Below, one piece after another: positions 19,663-29,060 of a DNA stretch of 64,000 bases. Position numbers and translations under genes: made by a program. Numbering within the stretch: position 1 is the stretch's first letter; each line of letters starts with the position of its first letter. The notes below the pieces were generated by a model. It searched no databases. It saw only the letters and a program-made list of their open reading frames with translations, and was not told where the DNA came from. The DNA is taken from the NCBI RefSeq assembly GCF_023195835.1, contig NZ_CP096199.1:806001-870000 (forward strand), given 5' to 3'. The stretch is from Vibrio sinaloensis (lineage in GTDB: Bacteria; Pseudomonadota; Gammaproteobacteria; Enterobacterales; Vibrionaceae).

Positions 19663-19869
19663 TTGTGACGGGATTTTACCCAATCCCGCTCAAGGCTAAA
19701 TTGTTCTTACCCAAAACTGACACAGCAGCAAATAAGAAGCGTAATTTGCCAGATATCTAACATCTGATAAATATTCATTCATTTAGGTGATTTAAGCGGC
19801 GTTAAGCGCTTGTCTTTTTCAATCGCCTTACAGTACCATGCGATGAGTAACTATTTTAGGGAGAAGGAC
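19663..19869. other. dapA upstream region
   Basis: About 200 bases right of the element hold the dapA promoter and leader. GACGGGATT and AATCCCGCTC (19668-19692) could pair as a weak hairpin. I see no hexamer pair convincing enough to place a promoter. The AGGGAGAAGGAC ribosome site just before 19870 is strong. Confidence 0.5.
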
Positions 19870-20748
19870 ATGTTTTCAGGAAGTATTGTAGCGTTAATTA
19901 CACCGTTTAATCTCGACGGAGAGGTAGACTACGTCAGCCTGAAGAAGCTGGTTGAATACCATGTGGCAGCAGGCAGCGACGGTATTGTAGCGGTAGGCAC
20001 GACAGGTGAGTCATCAACGCTAACAATCGAAGAGCATGTCAAAGTGGTCATGAAAACGGTCGAGTTTGCTGATGGTCGTATCCCTGTGATTGCGGGTACC
20101 GGTGCAAACGCAACTCACGAGTCTGTCACTTTTAGCCGTTTACTGAATAATTCGGGCATTGCAGGCTGTCTGAGCGTGACTCCTTACTACAACAAACCGA
20201 CGCAAGAAGGATTGTTCCAGCACTACAAAGCGATAGCTGAAGAGAGCGACGTTCCGCAAATCCTTTACAATGTTCCAGGTCGCACCGCGGTAGACCTATT
20301 GCCAGAGACGGTTGCCCGTCTCGCTGAAATCGACAGTATTGTTGCGCTCAAAGATGCGACAGGAGATCTCAGTAGAATTGCCATCCATCGTGAACTTTGT
20401 GGCGAAGATTTTATCTTACTAAGTGGTGATGACTCGACCGGCCTCGATTTTGTCAAACAAGGTGGTCAAGGTGTGATCTCTGTGACCAACAACATTGCCG
20501 CTGAAGATATGGCAAAAATGTTCCGTTTGGCCAGTGAAGGTAAGTTTGAAGAGGCAGAAATCATCAACCAACGTTTGATGCCATTGCATACCAACCTGTT
20601 TATCGAGTCGAGTCCTATCCCGGTTAAGTGGGCTGCTCATAAGATGGGATTGATTGAGCATGGTGGTTTACGTTTGCCGTTGACTGAATTGTCAGAACAA
20701 GCCAGACCTATCGTTGCACAAGCGATGACAGAGGCTTGCATTTACTAA
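19870..20748 (+). CDS. dapA: 4-hydroxy-tetrahydrodipicolinate synthase
   Basis: 292 residues from the ATG at 19870, which has a strong AGGGAGAAGGAC ribosome site; an in-frame start 60 bases upstream is rejected. DapA condenses pyruvate with aspartate semialdehyde, the first step of the lysine and diaminopimelate branch. The Schiff-base lysine lies in [13 protein letters not shown], and GTTGESSTL and YNVPGRT are the other active-site segments. It is followed 52 bases later by bamC, the same dapA-bamC (nlpB) pairing as in E. coli. Confidence 0.97.
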   Translation: MFSGSIVALITPFNLDGEVDYVSLKKLVEYHVAAGSDGIVAVGTTGESSTLTIEEHVKVVMKTVEFADGRIPVIAGTGANATHESVTFSRLLNNSGIAGCLSVTPYYNKPTQEGLFQHYKAIAEESDVPQILYNVPGRTAVDLLPETVARLAEIDSIVALKDATGDLSRIAIHRELCGEDFILLSGDDSTGLDFVKQGGQGVISVTNNIAAEDMAKMFRLASEGKFEEAEIINQRLMPLHTNLFIESSPIPVKWAAHKMGLIEHGGLRLPLTELSEQARPIVAQAMTEACIY

Positions 20749-20800
20749 GTTTTGGACACATTGCCGAGCGCTGCTCGGCAAATGATTATCAGGAGTTTCA

Positions 20801-21826
20801 ATGAAATTTTCTCACCAGCTAGTTCTCAGTTCGCTAGCTGTTTTTGTTTTGAGTGCGTGTTCTGGTAGCGCCACTCAGCGTCGTCAAGCGAAGGATGACT
20901 TTGAGTATTTGAACACGCCAGAAATGCAGCAGTGGAAGTTGCCCGCCGATGCAGAGCCACAGTTTTATCCTAACTACCAAATCCCGCAAGGTGAGTTTTT
21001 GGGTGGCATCGGCCGTGAAGTGGACATTCGTCCTCCTCAGCAAGTGCTGGAACTGATTCCTGGTGCAAGAGCAGAACGCAAACAAGGTGAGACAACACTT
21101 TGGTTGTTACGCGAAGATGAAGCAGAAAAAGTGTGGCAAACTGCACTGAAAATGACCCAAGAAGAAAACATTGCGATCCGAGAGCAAACCGAAACGCATA
21201 TGGAAACCGACTGGGTGACTTGGGTATCGGAAGATGAGGATGTAGAACTGGGTGCACGCTACCAAATCGACCGTGTCGCTGCCGGTGGACGATACGGTTT
21301 CCGTATTTCGCTGATCGACTGGCGTGAAGCAGGCAAGGTGGTACCTGTATCGATGACCAACAAGGAGCGTTACAACGCGCTTATGACCAACCTTGTAACG
21401 GCCCGTTATGATCTAGACTTGCGCGAAGAAGCGGCTCGTCAAGCTCAGCAACTCGTCAAACGTATACCGATTACCATGGGCTCAGACCGCAGTGGGTTCC
21501 CGGTTATTATTGCTCGCACGTCATACAATGTATTGTGGAATCGCTTGCCAGAGTTGCTGCCAGAGATTGGCTTTACCCTTGAGGAACGCAACCAATCACA
21601 AGGTACAGTCAAGGCGAAATATGCAGAACCAGGTGATGAGTTTTGGACTGAAATTGGTGTTGAGCCGATAGCTTTGCCACCCGGCAGCTATACATTCCTG
21701 TTTGGTGATTTAGGCAATCGTACGTCAATCAATATTACCGATTCGTCTGGTAAGCCGGTAGAAGAGAAGTTCTTGGAAGACATGGTGCCGGTTTTAGTGG
21801 CGACAGCAGACAAGCAAGCTGAATAA
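20801..21826 (+). CDS. bamC: Outer membrane protein assembly factor BamC (lipoprotein)
   Basis: 341 residues. A signal peptide ends in the lipobox LSAC near residue 20, followed by the unstructured BamC N-terminal lasso (residues 25-85) that contacts BamD, then two helix-grip domains. BamC is a non-essential lipoprotein of the BAM complex. The TCAGGAGT ribosome site precedes the ATG. It probably shares the dapA transcript, as in E. coli. Confidence 0.92.
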   Translation: MKFSHQLVLSSLAVFVLSACSGSATQRRQAKDDFEYLNTPEMQQWKLPADAEPQFYPNYQIPQGEFLGGIGREVDIRPPQQVLELIPGARAERKQGETTLWLLREDEAEKVWQTALKMTQEENIAIREQTETHMETDWVTWVSEDEDVELGARYQIDRVAAGGRYGFRISLIDWREAGKVVPVSMTNKERYNALMTNLVTARYDLDLREEAARQAQQLVKRIPITMGSDRSGFPVIIARTSYNVLWNRLPELLPEIGFTLEERNQSQGTVKAKYAEPGDEFWTEIGVEPIALPPGSYTFLFGDLGNRTSINITDSSGKPVEEKFLEDMVPVLVATADKQAE

Positions 21827-21840
21827 AGTCCAATACAAAC

Positions 21841-21870
21841 AAAAAAGCTGACATTAGGTCAGCTTTTTTA
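21841..21870. terminator. Terminator between bamC and the antiporter gene
   Basis: AAAAAAGCTGAC pairs with GTCAGCTTTTTT, giving T tracts on both strands. It serves both convergent genes. Confidence 0.92.
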
Positions 21871-21893
21871 TTGCCTGAAAACACTGGCTAAGC

Positions 21894-23219
21894 TTACAAC
21901 ACCATAGCGGCAATCCAACCAAAGATGATTAGCGGGATGTTGTAGTGGATAAAGGTGGGTACCACCGTTTCCCAAATATGTTCGTGTTGACCATCTGCGT
22001 TAAGGCCCGATGTTGGACCTAAAGTCGAGTCTGAGGCCGGTGACCCTGCATCTCCCAAAGCGGCCGCCGTACCGACCAACGCGATGGTCGCCATTGGTGA
22101 AAAACCAAAGGCCGCGGCGAGTGGAACGTAAATCGTCGCCAGAATAGGGATGGTTGAAAACGATGAACCGATGCCCATTGTGACTAGTAAACCGACAACC
22201 AGCATTAATAGCGCAGCAAGCGGCTTGTTATCACCAATGCTGGTGGACAAGGCTTCAACCAGTGACTCGACGCCACCCGTCTGCTTCATCACCGCTGCAA
22301 AACCGGCGGCAGCAATCATGATGAAGCCAATCATCGCCATCATGTAGACGCCTTTGGTAAACACATCGTGGGTCTCTTTCCATGCTATGACGCCACCAAA
22401 GGTAAACACCATAAAACCAGCCAAGCCGCCAACAATCATCGATCCGGTTAACAGCTGAGCGCTCAGAGCGACAATGATACCCACAGCGGCAACCACAACG
22501 TTTTTCTTGTCGATAGCGTTGGTGTCTTCCTCGACGTGAGTCAACTCGGTTTCTGGGTAATGACGCGGCTTACGATAGCTAAAGAAAATCGCCGTGACCA
22601 AGCCAAACACCATACCTGCCGCTGGAAGCAGCATAGCCACAGGCACTTGGCTCGCGACGACATTTTCTAAGCCATTATCGTGCAGGTTTTTCAGCAGAAT
22701 ATTGTTAAGGAAGATACCGCCAAAGCCAATTGGCAATACCATGTATGGGGTAACAAGACCAAAAGTTAGAACACACGCGATCATGCGACGGTCAAGGTTG
22801 AGTTTAGCGAACACGCCCAACAAAGGTGGAATCAAAATTGGAATGAAAGCGATGTGCACTGGAATGACGTTTTGCGATGACATAGTGACGAGCACTAACG
22901 CGACCAAAACCGCGTACTTCAGGCCATTGGATGCATGAGCGTTTTCCTTGCCGTGAATGCGCTTGATGACACTATTCGCAAGTAAATCAGTGATGCCTGA
23001 ACGCGAAATTGCAACGGCGAATGTGCCAAGCATGGCATAACTCAAAGCAATGGTGGCGCCACCGCCAAGGCCGCTTTCAAAAGAAGCAATCGCTTGATTT
23101 AAGTCCATTCCGGAGACCAAACCGCCGACAATGGCACTGAATGTCAGTGCCACGACGACATTCACCCGCATTAGGGCCAATGCCAGCATAATGCATACAG
23201 AGATGACAACAGGGTTCAT
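21894..23219 (-). CDS. Na+/H+ antiporter family (YuiF-like) transporter
   Basis: 441 residues with about twelve membrane segments. The N-terminus ([20 protein letters not shown]) and [20 protein letters not shown] match the NhaC-related family that includes B. subtilis YuiF. Members are annotated as sodium/proton antiporters, but YuiF has been linked to amino-acid (histidine) uptake, so the substrate is not settled. The C-terminal [20 protein letters not shown] segment is a family signature. It follows rnt by 35 bases on the minus strand. Confidence 0.82.
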   Translation of the reverse strand: MNPVVISVCIMLALALMRVNVVVALTFSAIVGGLVSGMDLNQAIASFESGLGGGATIALSYAMLGTFAVAISRSGITDLLANSVIKRIHGKENAHASNGLKYAVLVALVLVTMSSQNVIPVHIAFIPILIPPLLGVFAKLNLDRRMIACVLTFGLVTPYMVLPIGFGGIFLNNILLKNLHDNGLENVVASQVPVAMLLPAAGMVFGLVTAIFFSYRKPRHYPETELTHVEEDTNAIDKKNVVVAAVGIIVALSAQLLTGSMIVGGLAGFMVFTFGGVIAWKETHDVFTKGVYMMAMIGFIMIAAAGFAAVMKQTGGVESLVEALSTSIGDNKPLAALLMLVVGLLVTMGIGSSFSTIPILATIYVPLAAAFGFSPMATIALVGTAAALGDAGSPASDSTLGPTSGLNADGQHEHIWETVVPTFIHYNIPLIIFGWIAAMVL

Positions 23220-23254
23220 AATATTCTCGTGTGTTGTGTTTACTTTTATTGATG

Positions 23255-23905
23255 TTATTCGGCATCTTGGTCAGTAAGCGGCCAGCCACCGAGGGCTTTC
23301 CACTTATTGACGATGCCGCAAAAGAGCTCAGCCGTTTTTTGAGTATCATATAGGGCTGAGTGGGCTTCTTTGTTGTCGAACTCCATCCCCGCCGCTTTAC
23401 AAGCTTTTGCCAGGACCGTTTGACCGTAGGCGAGCCCGCTTAAGGCTGCGGTGTCAAAGGTGGCAAAGGGATGGAATGGGACTCGTTTTAGCTTGCTGCG
23501 CTCACTGGCTTCCATAACGAAGCTATGGTCGAAGTTGGCATTATGAGCGACGATAATCGCACGGCTGCAGTCTGCGGCTTTTTGCTCTTTACGCACCAGC
23601 TTATAGATTTCTTTTAATGCTTCAGATTCTGTCACGGCGCCACGAAGTGGGCTGAAAGGGTCACGAATGCCATTGAACTCGAGTGCTTCTTTCTCTAAGT
23701 TGGCACCTTCAAAAGGCTCTACGTGAAAGTGAAGGGTTGACGCCGGTGAGAGATCGCCGTTTTGGTCCATCTTCAGTGTGATCGCGCAGATTTCGAGTAG
23801 AGCATCAGTCTTGGCGTTGAAGCCTGCGGTTTCAACATCGATAACTACAGGAAAGTAGCCACGAAATCGTTTTTTGAGCGTCAAAGCCTCGTTTTCAATA
23901 GTCAT
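23255..23905 (-). CDS. rnt: Ribonuclease T
   Basis: 216 residues, the normal size. DEDD exonuclease motifs are visible: VIDVETAGF (DxE), HNANFDHSF (D) and [14 protein letters not shown] (HxxxxD). RNase T trims the CCA ends of tRNAs and matures the 3' ends of 5S and 23S rRNA. It is transcribed away from motY. Its promoter should lie in the 198-bp gap to motY. Confidence 0.96.
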   Translation of the reverse strand: MTIENEALTLKKRFRGYFPVVIDVETAGFNAKTDALLEICAITLKMDQNGDLSPASTLHFHVEPFEGANLEKEALEFNGIRDPFSPLRGAVTESEALKEIYKLVRKEQKAADCSRAIIVAHNANFDHSFVMEASERSKLKRVPFHPFATFDTAALSGLAYGQTVLAKACKAAGMEFDNKEAHSALYDTQKTAELFCGIVNKWKALGGWPLTDQDAE

Positions 23906-23997
23906 GTGTGCTTCATTTTGTGTGACGGGGGTGGCATTATTGCAGATTCTTTACCTAAGAAAAACCGTTAATCCTGATTGAAAAAGAATCACTGGTA

Positions 23998-24014
23998 ATT
24001 TGTACTATACAAAT
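23998..24014. repeat. 17-bp palindrome upstream of motY and rnt
   Basis: ATTTGTA and TACAAAT flank CTA in perfect dyad symmetry in the middle of the rnt-motY divergent gap. It resembles a repressor or activator operator, but I do not recognise a known consensus. Confidence 0.5.
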
Positions 24015-24103
24015 ATATTGGCGTAGATTTTGCTTGCTTATGAAAGCAGAGAATCGAGCGGCAAAATTGAGCGGCTCAGACGAGTAAAGAGATCAAGTGC
24101 AGT

Positions 24104-24985
24104 ATGAAGAAGTTGTTTGCTACCACAATCGCGACCGTATTAGCGTCATTGAGTGTCAACGCCTTGGCGTTGGATAAGCACTATGTCGCCAAGCCGACGC
24201 AATCGACGTGGCAAATGGTTGCCAATACCCCGTTAGAGTGCCGTTTAGTCCACCCTATCCCTAACTATGGCGATGCGGTTTTTTCTTCTTATGCCAGCAA
24301 AAAAATTAATCTCGATTTCGAGCTTAAAATGAAGCGTCCGATGGGCAAAACTCGTGATGTGAGTTTAGTGTCGATGCCACCGGCTTGGCGTCCTGGAGAG
24401 GGGGCAGATCGATTAACCACGATTCGTTTCTTCCAGCAGTTTGATGGTTATGTGGGCGGACAAACCGCTTGGAACATTTTGAGTGAGCTAGAGAAGGGAC
24501 GTTACCCTACGTTCAGTTATCAAGAGTGGCGCAGCAGTGATGAGCGGATTGAGGTCGGGCTGTCATCGGTGTTGTTTCAGCCATCCTACAATGTGTTCAG
24601 TGATTGTATTGCCAACTTACTGCCGTACAGCTTTGAAGACATCGCGTTTACCATTTTGCACTATGATCGAACCAGTGTTGAGTTAAACAAACAGTCGCAA
24701 AAGCGTTTGGCGCAGATAGCCGAGTATATAAAGCACAACCAAGATATTGATTTGGTCTTGGTATCCACTTACACCGACGCGGTGGACAGTAAAAGTGTTA
24801 GCCAAAGTTTGTCAGAAAGACGAGCCGAGGTGCTACAAAATTACTTCAAGTCTCTTGGTCTACCGGAAAACCGAATTCAGGTTCAGGGCTATGGCAAGCG
24901 TCGCCCAATTGATGATAACGCTTCGCCGTTGGGTCGAGACAAAAACCGTCGTGTGGTCATCTCACTAGGGCGGACTCAGGTCTAA
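24104..24985 (+). CDS. motY: Sodium-type flagellar motor protein MotY
   Basis: 293 residues, the same length as vibrio MotY. A signal peptide ends near residue 23 (VNALA). The N-terminal half is the MotY-specific stator-binding domain with two cysteines (in PLECRLVHP and FSDCIANLL). The C-terminal OmpA-like peptidoglycan-binding domain carries [20 protein letters not shown] and the DKNRRVVI segment. MotY forms the T ring that anchors the PomAB sodium stator around the polar flagellum. It is a single gene ending in a terminator; no flagellar neighbour is present in the window. Confidence 0.96.
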   Translation: MKKLFATTIATVLASLSVNALALDKHYVAKPTQSTWQMVANTPLECRLVHPIPNYGDAVFSSYASKKINLDFELKMKRPMGKTRDVSLVSMPPAWRPGEGADRLTTIRFFQQFDGYVGGQTAWNILSELEKGRYPTFSYQEWRSSDERIEVGLSSVLFQPSYNVFSDCIANLLPYSFEDIAFTILHYDRTSVELNKQSQKRLAQIAEYIKHNQDIDLVLVSTYTDAVDSKSVSQSLSERRAEVLQNYFKSLGLPENRIQVQGYGKRRPIDDNASPLGRDKNRRVVISLGRTQV

Positions 24986-25001
24986 ATTCTTCTCTATCCA
25001 C

Positions 25002-25028
25002 AGCCAGCGTCCGCTGGCTTTTTCTTTG
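25002..25028 (+). terminator. Terminator after motY
   Basis: AGCCAGC and GCTGGCT pair around GTCC and are followed by TTTTCTTTG. The stop codon of the convergent DUF2753 gene begins at the next base. Confidence 0.85.
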
Positions 25029-25466
25029 TTAGTTGAGTTGAAACTTGGCGATAAGATTGCAGTTTGCCGCACTATCGAAATCTTGTACTAAGCGTGCTAT
25101 CTCTGGATTAGGGTGACGTTTAATAAATTCAACTAAGGCTTTTTTGCAACAGCCGAGAGAATCTACAAAGGCATCACAATGTGTGTTTGGGCATTGTGGC
25201 AGGAGTGTGAGTACTTTTTCTGAGGCGAGTTGTAGGTATTTGAGTTCGTACTTGGTATCGCCGATAGTTCGCCAAAACCCAGCCATGTTATGGCAGGAAA
25301 TCACCGAAATCACCAAGCGCTCTTCCAACTCTATTTGTGGATTATCGCGAATCTCTTCACTCAAGGTTAACGCTTGTTGGTAGTGGAGAACACTTCGCAG
25401 GTGGTCCCCGTCTTGCATCGCAAAGTCAGCGATAAGCGTATGCTTTTCCCAGTCATTAATGGCCAT
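25029..25466 (-). CDS. DUF2753 family protein
   Basis: 145 residues from the ATG at 25466, chosen because GGAGGAGATAATC precedes it; an in-frame start five codons upstream would hide that site. The sequence (WEKHTLIADFAMQDGDHLRS, LHYQQALTLSE) is helical and TPR-like, with a cysteine-rich stretch CPNTHCDAFVDSLGCC near residues 96-112 that could bind a metal. It resembles a short Vibrio family annotated DUF2753. A Fur-like box lies just upstream, so iron may control it. Function unknown. Confidence 0.72.
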   Translation of the reverse strand: MAINDWEKHTLIADFAMQDGDHLRSVLHYQQALTLSEEIRDNPQIELEERLVISVISCHNMAGFWRTIGDTKYELKYLQLASEKVLTLLPQCPNTHCDAFVDSLGCCKKALVEFIKRHPNPEIARLVQDFDSAANCNLIAKFQLN

Positions 25467-25496
25467 GATTATCTCCTCCATTCGATATGTCTGAGG

Positions 25497-25515
25497 TTAA
25501 TTAATAATCATTATC
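25497..25515 (-). promoter_or_regulatory. Fur-like box upstream of the DUF2753 gene
   Basis: On the minus strand the 19 bases begin GATAATGAT and continue TATTAATTAA. By my count 13 of 19 match the classical Fur consensus, including the whole first nine. It sits about 30 bases before the start codon, where bound Fur would block transcription. Confidence 0.5.
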
Positions 25516-25526
25516 ATGTAAAGGGC

Positions 25527-25558
25527 AAATAAAAAGAGCAGCTACAGACTGCTCCTTT
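25527..25558 (-). terminator. Terminator after gloA
   Basis: GAGCAG and CTGCTC pair around a 7-base loop and are followed on the minus strand by TTTTTATTT. It ends the rsx-nth-gloA run. Confidence 0.85.
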
Positions 25559-25571
25559 TGTGCTGGTAGGC

Positions 25572-25988
25572 TTATCCTTCCAAGCCGGCTGTCGCTTGCT
25601 TGTTTTGGATCAGCTCAATCATGTAGCCGTCTGGATCTTTCACGAAGGCGATGTGAGTCGTGCCACCTTTGACTGGGCCCGGCTCGCGAGTCACATTGCC
25701 GCCCGCGGCTTTGATAGCATCACAAGTCGAGTAGATGTCGTCGACGCCAATCGCTATGTGGCCAAATGCAGTACCCAGATCGTATTCGGTTTTGCCCCAG
25801 TTGTAGGTGAGCTCAATCACCGCGCCCTGAGACTCATCACCATAGCCAAGAAACGCTAAAGTGTACTCATATTCTTTGTTCTCATTGGTGCGCAGTAGTT
25901 GCATGCCCATTACTTCAGTGTAGAACTGGATCGATTTGTCCAGATCGCCAACTCGAAGCATTGTATGTAGAATTCTGCCGTTTGACAT
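25572..25988 (-). CDS. gloA: Lactoylglutathione lyase (glyoxalase I)
   Basis: 138 residues, nickel-type glyoxalase I length. The metal ligands expected are the His in RILHTMLRV, the Glu in [10 protein letters not shown], the His in [10 protein letters not shown] and the Glu in YMIELIQ, all present. The enzyme converts the methylglyoxal-glutathione hemithioacetal to S-lactoylglutathione. It lies 12 bases after nth, at the end of the rsx gene run. Confidence 0.96.
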   Translation of the reverse strand: MSNGRILHTMLRVGDLDKSIQFYTEVMGMQLLRTNENKEYEYTLAFLGYGDESQGAVIELTYNWGKTEYDLGTAFGHIAIGVDDIYSTCDAIKAAGGNVTREPGPVKGGTTHIAFVKDPDGYMIELIQNKQATAGLEG

Positions 25989-26000
25989 TGTCTTGCTCTC

Positions 26001-26642
26001 CTAATTTTCTGGGTATACTTTGTCTTTGTACTCGCAAAGATCTTCAATAATACAGCTGCCGCAACGTGGCTTACGCGCCACACAAGTATAGCGTCCGTGT
26101 AGGATAAGCCAGTGGTGGACATCTAACTTGAACTCTTTTGGCACCACTTTGAGCAGCTTCTCTTCAACCTGATCGACGTTTTTGCCCATGGCAAACTTAG
26201 TGCGATTTGAAACACGATAGATATGGGTATCGACGGCGATGGTCGGCCAACCAAACGCAGTGTTGAGCACCACGTTGGCGGTTTTGCGCCCAACACCTGG
26301 TAGAGCCTCCAGCGCATCTCGATCTTCGGGCACTTCGCCGCCGTGCTGGTCGATGAGGATCTGGCAGGTTTTGATAACGTTCTCCGCTTTGGAGTTAAAT
26401 AACCCAATGGTCTTGATGTACTCTTTTACCCCTTCGACACCAAGATCAAGCAACCCCTGTGGCGTGTTCGCGACTGGATAAAGTTTATCGGTCGCTTTAT
26501 TCACGCTCACATCTGTTGCTTGTGCCGACAATAAGACGGCGATCAACAGCTCGAATGGGGTACTCCAGTTGAGCTCGGTCTGTGGATTGGGATTATGCTC
26601 TCTCAGGCGTTCCAATATGAGTCTTCGTTTTTCTTTATTCAT
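26001..26642 (-). CDS. nth: Endonuclease III
   Basis: 213 residues. The helix-hairpin-helix is LPGVGRKTANVVL with the catalytic lysine, and the catalytic aspartate is in AVDTHIYRVSNR. The C-terminal [4Fe-4S] motif has the C-x6-C-x2-C-x5-C spacing (CVARKPRCGSCIIEDLC). It removes oxidised pyrimidines and nicks at abasic sites. It lies 44 bases after rsxE; the rsx-nth link is conserved in gammaproteobacteria. Confidence 0.97.
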   Translation of the reverse strand: MNKEKRRLILERLREHNPNPQTELNWSTPFELLIAVLLSAQATDVSVNKATDKLYPVANTPQGLLDLGVEGVKEYIKTIGLFNSKAENVIKTCQILIDQHGGEVPEDRDALEALPGVGRKTANVVLNTAFGWPTIAVDTHIYRVSNRTKFAMGKNVDQVEEKLLKVVPKEFKLDVHHWLILHGRYTCVARKPRCGSCIIEDLCEYKDKVYPEN

Positions 26643-26686
26643 GTGAAGCTGACTTCCAGTGCAAATGCCGATTTATGATAGCTCGG

Positions 26687-27376
26687 CTAGGCGTTGGTAA
26701 CACGAGCACGTTCTATGGTCTGTTTTTTCTTCGGCTGACGTGCTTCGATCTGTTTATCTATGACGTTTTTCACGGCGATCAGTAAGCCGACACCGATAAA
26801 CGCCCCAGGCGGCAATAGCGCGAGTAGGAAGCTGTTGTCGAACTGGAACACCTCTATGCGTAGCGATTGCGCCCAAGGGCCAAGCAATAACTCGGCACCG
26901 TCAAACAGTGTTCCGTTACCGATTAACTCACGCATGGCGCCCAATGCGACCAGAACGCTGGTCATACCGAGTCCCATCCAGAATCCATCTTGCGCTGCAG
27001 GGAGCACGTTGTTTTTCGAGGCAAACGCCTCGGCGCGGCCGATGATGATACAGTTGGTCACGATCAGTGGGATGAAAATACCAAGCGATAAGTAGAGACC
27101 ATAGGCGTAGGCGTTCATTAATAACTGCACGCAGGTAACCAGCGCAGCAATGATCATGACAAATACAGGAATACGCACTTCTTTCGGCACGTAATCTCGC
27201 ACTAGAGAGACAGTGACGTTTGAGCCGACTAAAACCAACAAGGTGGCAATCCCTAATCCTAGCGCGTTAGTGACGGTTGATGATACGGCGAGTAACGGAC
27301 ATAGGCCTAGCAGTTGCACTAAGGCAGGGTTGTTATCCCAAAGGCCATTTTTAATTAAGGTTTTATGATCACTCAT
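26687..27376 (-). CDS. rsxE: Electron transport complex subunit RsxE (RnfE)
   Basis: 229 residues from the ATG at 27376, which follows GGAGG by 7 bases; the GTG at 27388 is part of that ribosome site. It has six membrane segments and the family start [26 protein letters not shown]. RsxE and RsxA are related and form the membrane core of the ion-pumping, ferredoxin:NAD-linked complex. It overlaps rsxG by 8 bases. Confidence 0.95.
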   Translation of the reverse strand: MSDHKTLIKNGLWDNNPALVQLLGLCPLLAVSSTVTNALGLGIATLLVLVGSNVTVSLVRDYVPKEVRIPVFVMIIAALVTCVQLLMNAYAYGLYLSLGIFIPLIVTNCIIIGRAEAFASKNNVLPAAQDGFWMGLGMTSVLVALGAMRELIGNGTLFDGAELLLGPWAQSLRIEVFQFDNSFLLALLPPGAFIGVGLLIAVKNVIDKQIEARQPKKKQTIERARVTNA

Positions 27377-28004
27377 TGTTGCCTCCACAATTTAGTGGTT
27401 GGGCGAGAATCTGCTCTCGGTTGTCATTGACATATTGCACGGTATTTTTAACCGCCTTGACCACGGCACGCGGTGTGATGGTTGCGCCAGTGAATTGATC
27501 AAACTGCCCACCATCTTTACGTACCGCCCACTGAGTAAGATTAGCTTCGCTGACTTGTTTGCCGACGAAGCTCAAAATCCAATCGGTGATTCGTAAATCA
27601 ATTTTGTCGCCTAACCCCGGTGTCTCTTGGTGGTTTAGCACTCGAGTTCCGGTAATGGTGCCGGCTTGGTCAATCCCAACAATAATCTTGATCGCACCAT
27701 TATAGCCATCGGGTGCGATGGCCTCGATGGCTAAGGCAGAGTGCTCACCGTTTAAACTCGCCAAATACACCGGCATAGGTTGATCAGTGCCAAGTGCTGG
27801 CGCAGTTACCAATGTACAGGCCTGGTAGAGCTCGTTGTCGTGTAGCTCATGGGGGATCACTTGGTTTAATACCGACAGCAACTGTTTTTGCTCTTGCAAA
27901 CGGATTTGATCCTCAGTGAGGGCGTGGGTGAGCGCCACGACTCCCGTTGACACACAGGCAAAAACCGCAAGAACAAGGCCGTTTTTTCGAATCGCATTGA
28001 TCAT
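27369..28004 (-). CDS. rsxG: Electron transport complex subunit RsxG (RnfG)
   Basis: 211 residues with one N-terminal membrane anchor. The covalent FMN site is the second threonine of the motif seen in [15 protein letters not shown] near residue 175, as in RnfG and NqrC. It carries electrons on the periplasmic side. It lies between rsxD (9 bases upstream) and rsxE (8-base overlap). Confidence 0.95.
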   Translation of the reverse strand: MINAIRKNGLVLAVFACVSTGVVALTHALTEDQIRLQEQKQLLSVLNQVIPHELHDNELYQACTLVTAPALGTDQPMPVYLASLNGEHSALAIEAIAPDGYNGAIKIIVGIDQAGTITGTRVLNHQETPGLGDKIDLRITDWILSFVGKQVSEANLTQWAVRKDGGQFDQFTGATITPRAVVKAVKNTVQYVNDNREQILAQPLNCGGNNE

Positions 28005-28013
28005 AAAGGCTCC

Positions 28014-29060
28014 TTAGTGTCCGTATGTTCGCGGTTTGGTGTAGTAGTCAATCAGAGGGACACACATATTGCCGAGCAAGACGGCAAACGCCACACCATC
28101 AGGGAATCCGCCCCAGCTGCGGATGATAAAGACCATCACACCAATAAAGAGACCAAAGATCACTCGGCCTTTCACCGTGGTGGACGCCGACACAGGGTCT
28201 GTGGCAATGAAGAAAGCACCAAGCATGGTAGCCCCAGACAGCAGATGAATGACCGGTGATGCGGTGGTGCCTGGCGCGACTAGCATAAACACGCTGCTTA
28301 ACAGACCTAAACCAACCAAGAATCCAACAGGAATGTGCCAACTGATCACACGTAACTTGATCAGCATGAGCCCACCGGCGAGATAGGCGAGGTTAACCCA
28401 TTCCCAACCGATACCAGCTAATCCGCCAAACTGAGGTGCGGACATCGCTTCACTCATTGTGCTGCCCGCGCGCATTGAGGTTTTAAGCGCATCAAGCGGC
28501 GTTGCCATGGTGACGCCATCAATACCGGTTCTAAGTTGCTGTAATGACAAGCCTTCGAGGTTGAATCCAGTAAAGATCAATGAGAATGCATCGCCGCTCG
28601 ATATGGTGGTTGATTGCAACTCGAACGGTGAGATCCAACTGGTCATTTGCACTGGAAACGAGATCAGCAAAACGACATAGGCGACCATGGCTGGATTAAA
28701 TAGATTTTGGCCGATCCCGCCATACAGGTGTTTGGCGATAACGATGGCAAATACCAAACCAATCACCAACACCCACCATGGTGAAAGAGGGGGAATCGCA
28801 ATGGCGAGTAACCATGCTGTCACAAGCGCACTGTTATCTCTCAATGCAGACATTGGAGGACGCTTTCTCACCAGCATGACTAATGCTTCAAGGCTTAGCG
28901 CAATAATGACGGCGAACACCAATTGGATCAGGGTTCCCCAACCAAAAAAGTAGATCTGCGCGAAGAGACCTGGCAGGGCGCACAGGGCTACCCATTTCAT
29001 GAGATCAGGAGTGCTTCTGCGATTATGCGCATGGGGTGAGCTGGCAATAAAGAAGGCCAC
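28014..29060 (-). CDS. rsxD: Electron transport complex subunit RsxD (RnfD)
   Basis: 348 residues with about nine membrane segments. The covalent FMN-threonine motif is [10 protein letters not shown] near residue 280. The N-terminus [20 protein letters not shown] is typical. Its ATG overlaps the last base of the rsxC stop (TAATG), so translation is coupled. Confidence 0.96.
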   Translation of the reverse strand: MAFFIASSPHAHNRRSTPDLMKWVALCALPGLFAQIYFFGWGTLIQLVFAVIIALSLEALVMLVRKRPPMSALRDNSALVTAWLLAIAIPPLSPWWVLVIGLVFAIVIAKHLYGGIGQNLFNPAMVAYVVLLISFPVQMTSWISPFELQSTTISSGDAFSLIFTGFNLEGLSLQQLRTGIDGVTMATPLDALKTSMRAGSTMSEAMSAPQFGGLAGIGWEWVNLAYLAGGLMLIKLRVISWHIPVGFLVGLGLLSSVFMLVAPGTTASPVIHLLSGATMLGAFFIATDPVSASTTVKGRVIFGLFIGVMVFIIRSWGGFPDGVAFAVLLGNMCVPLIDYYTKPRTYGH

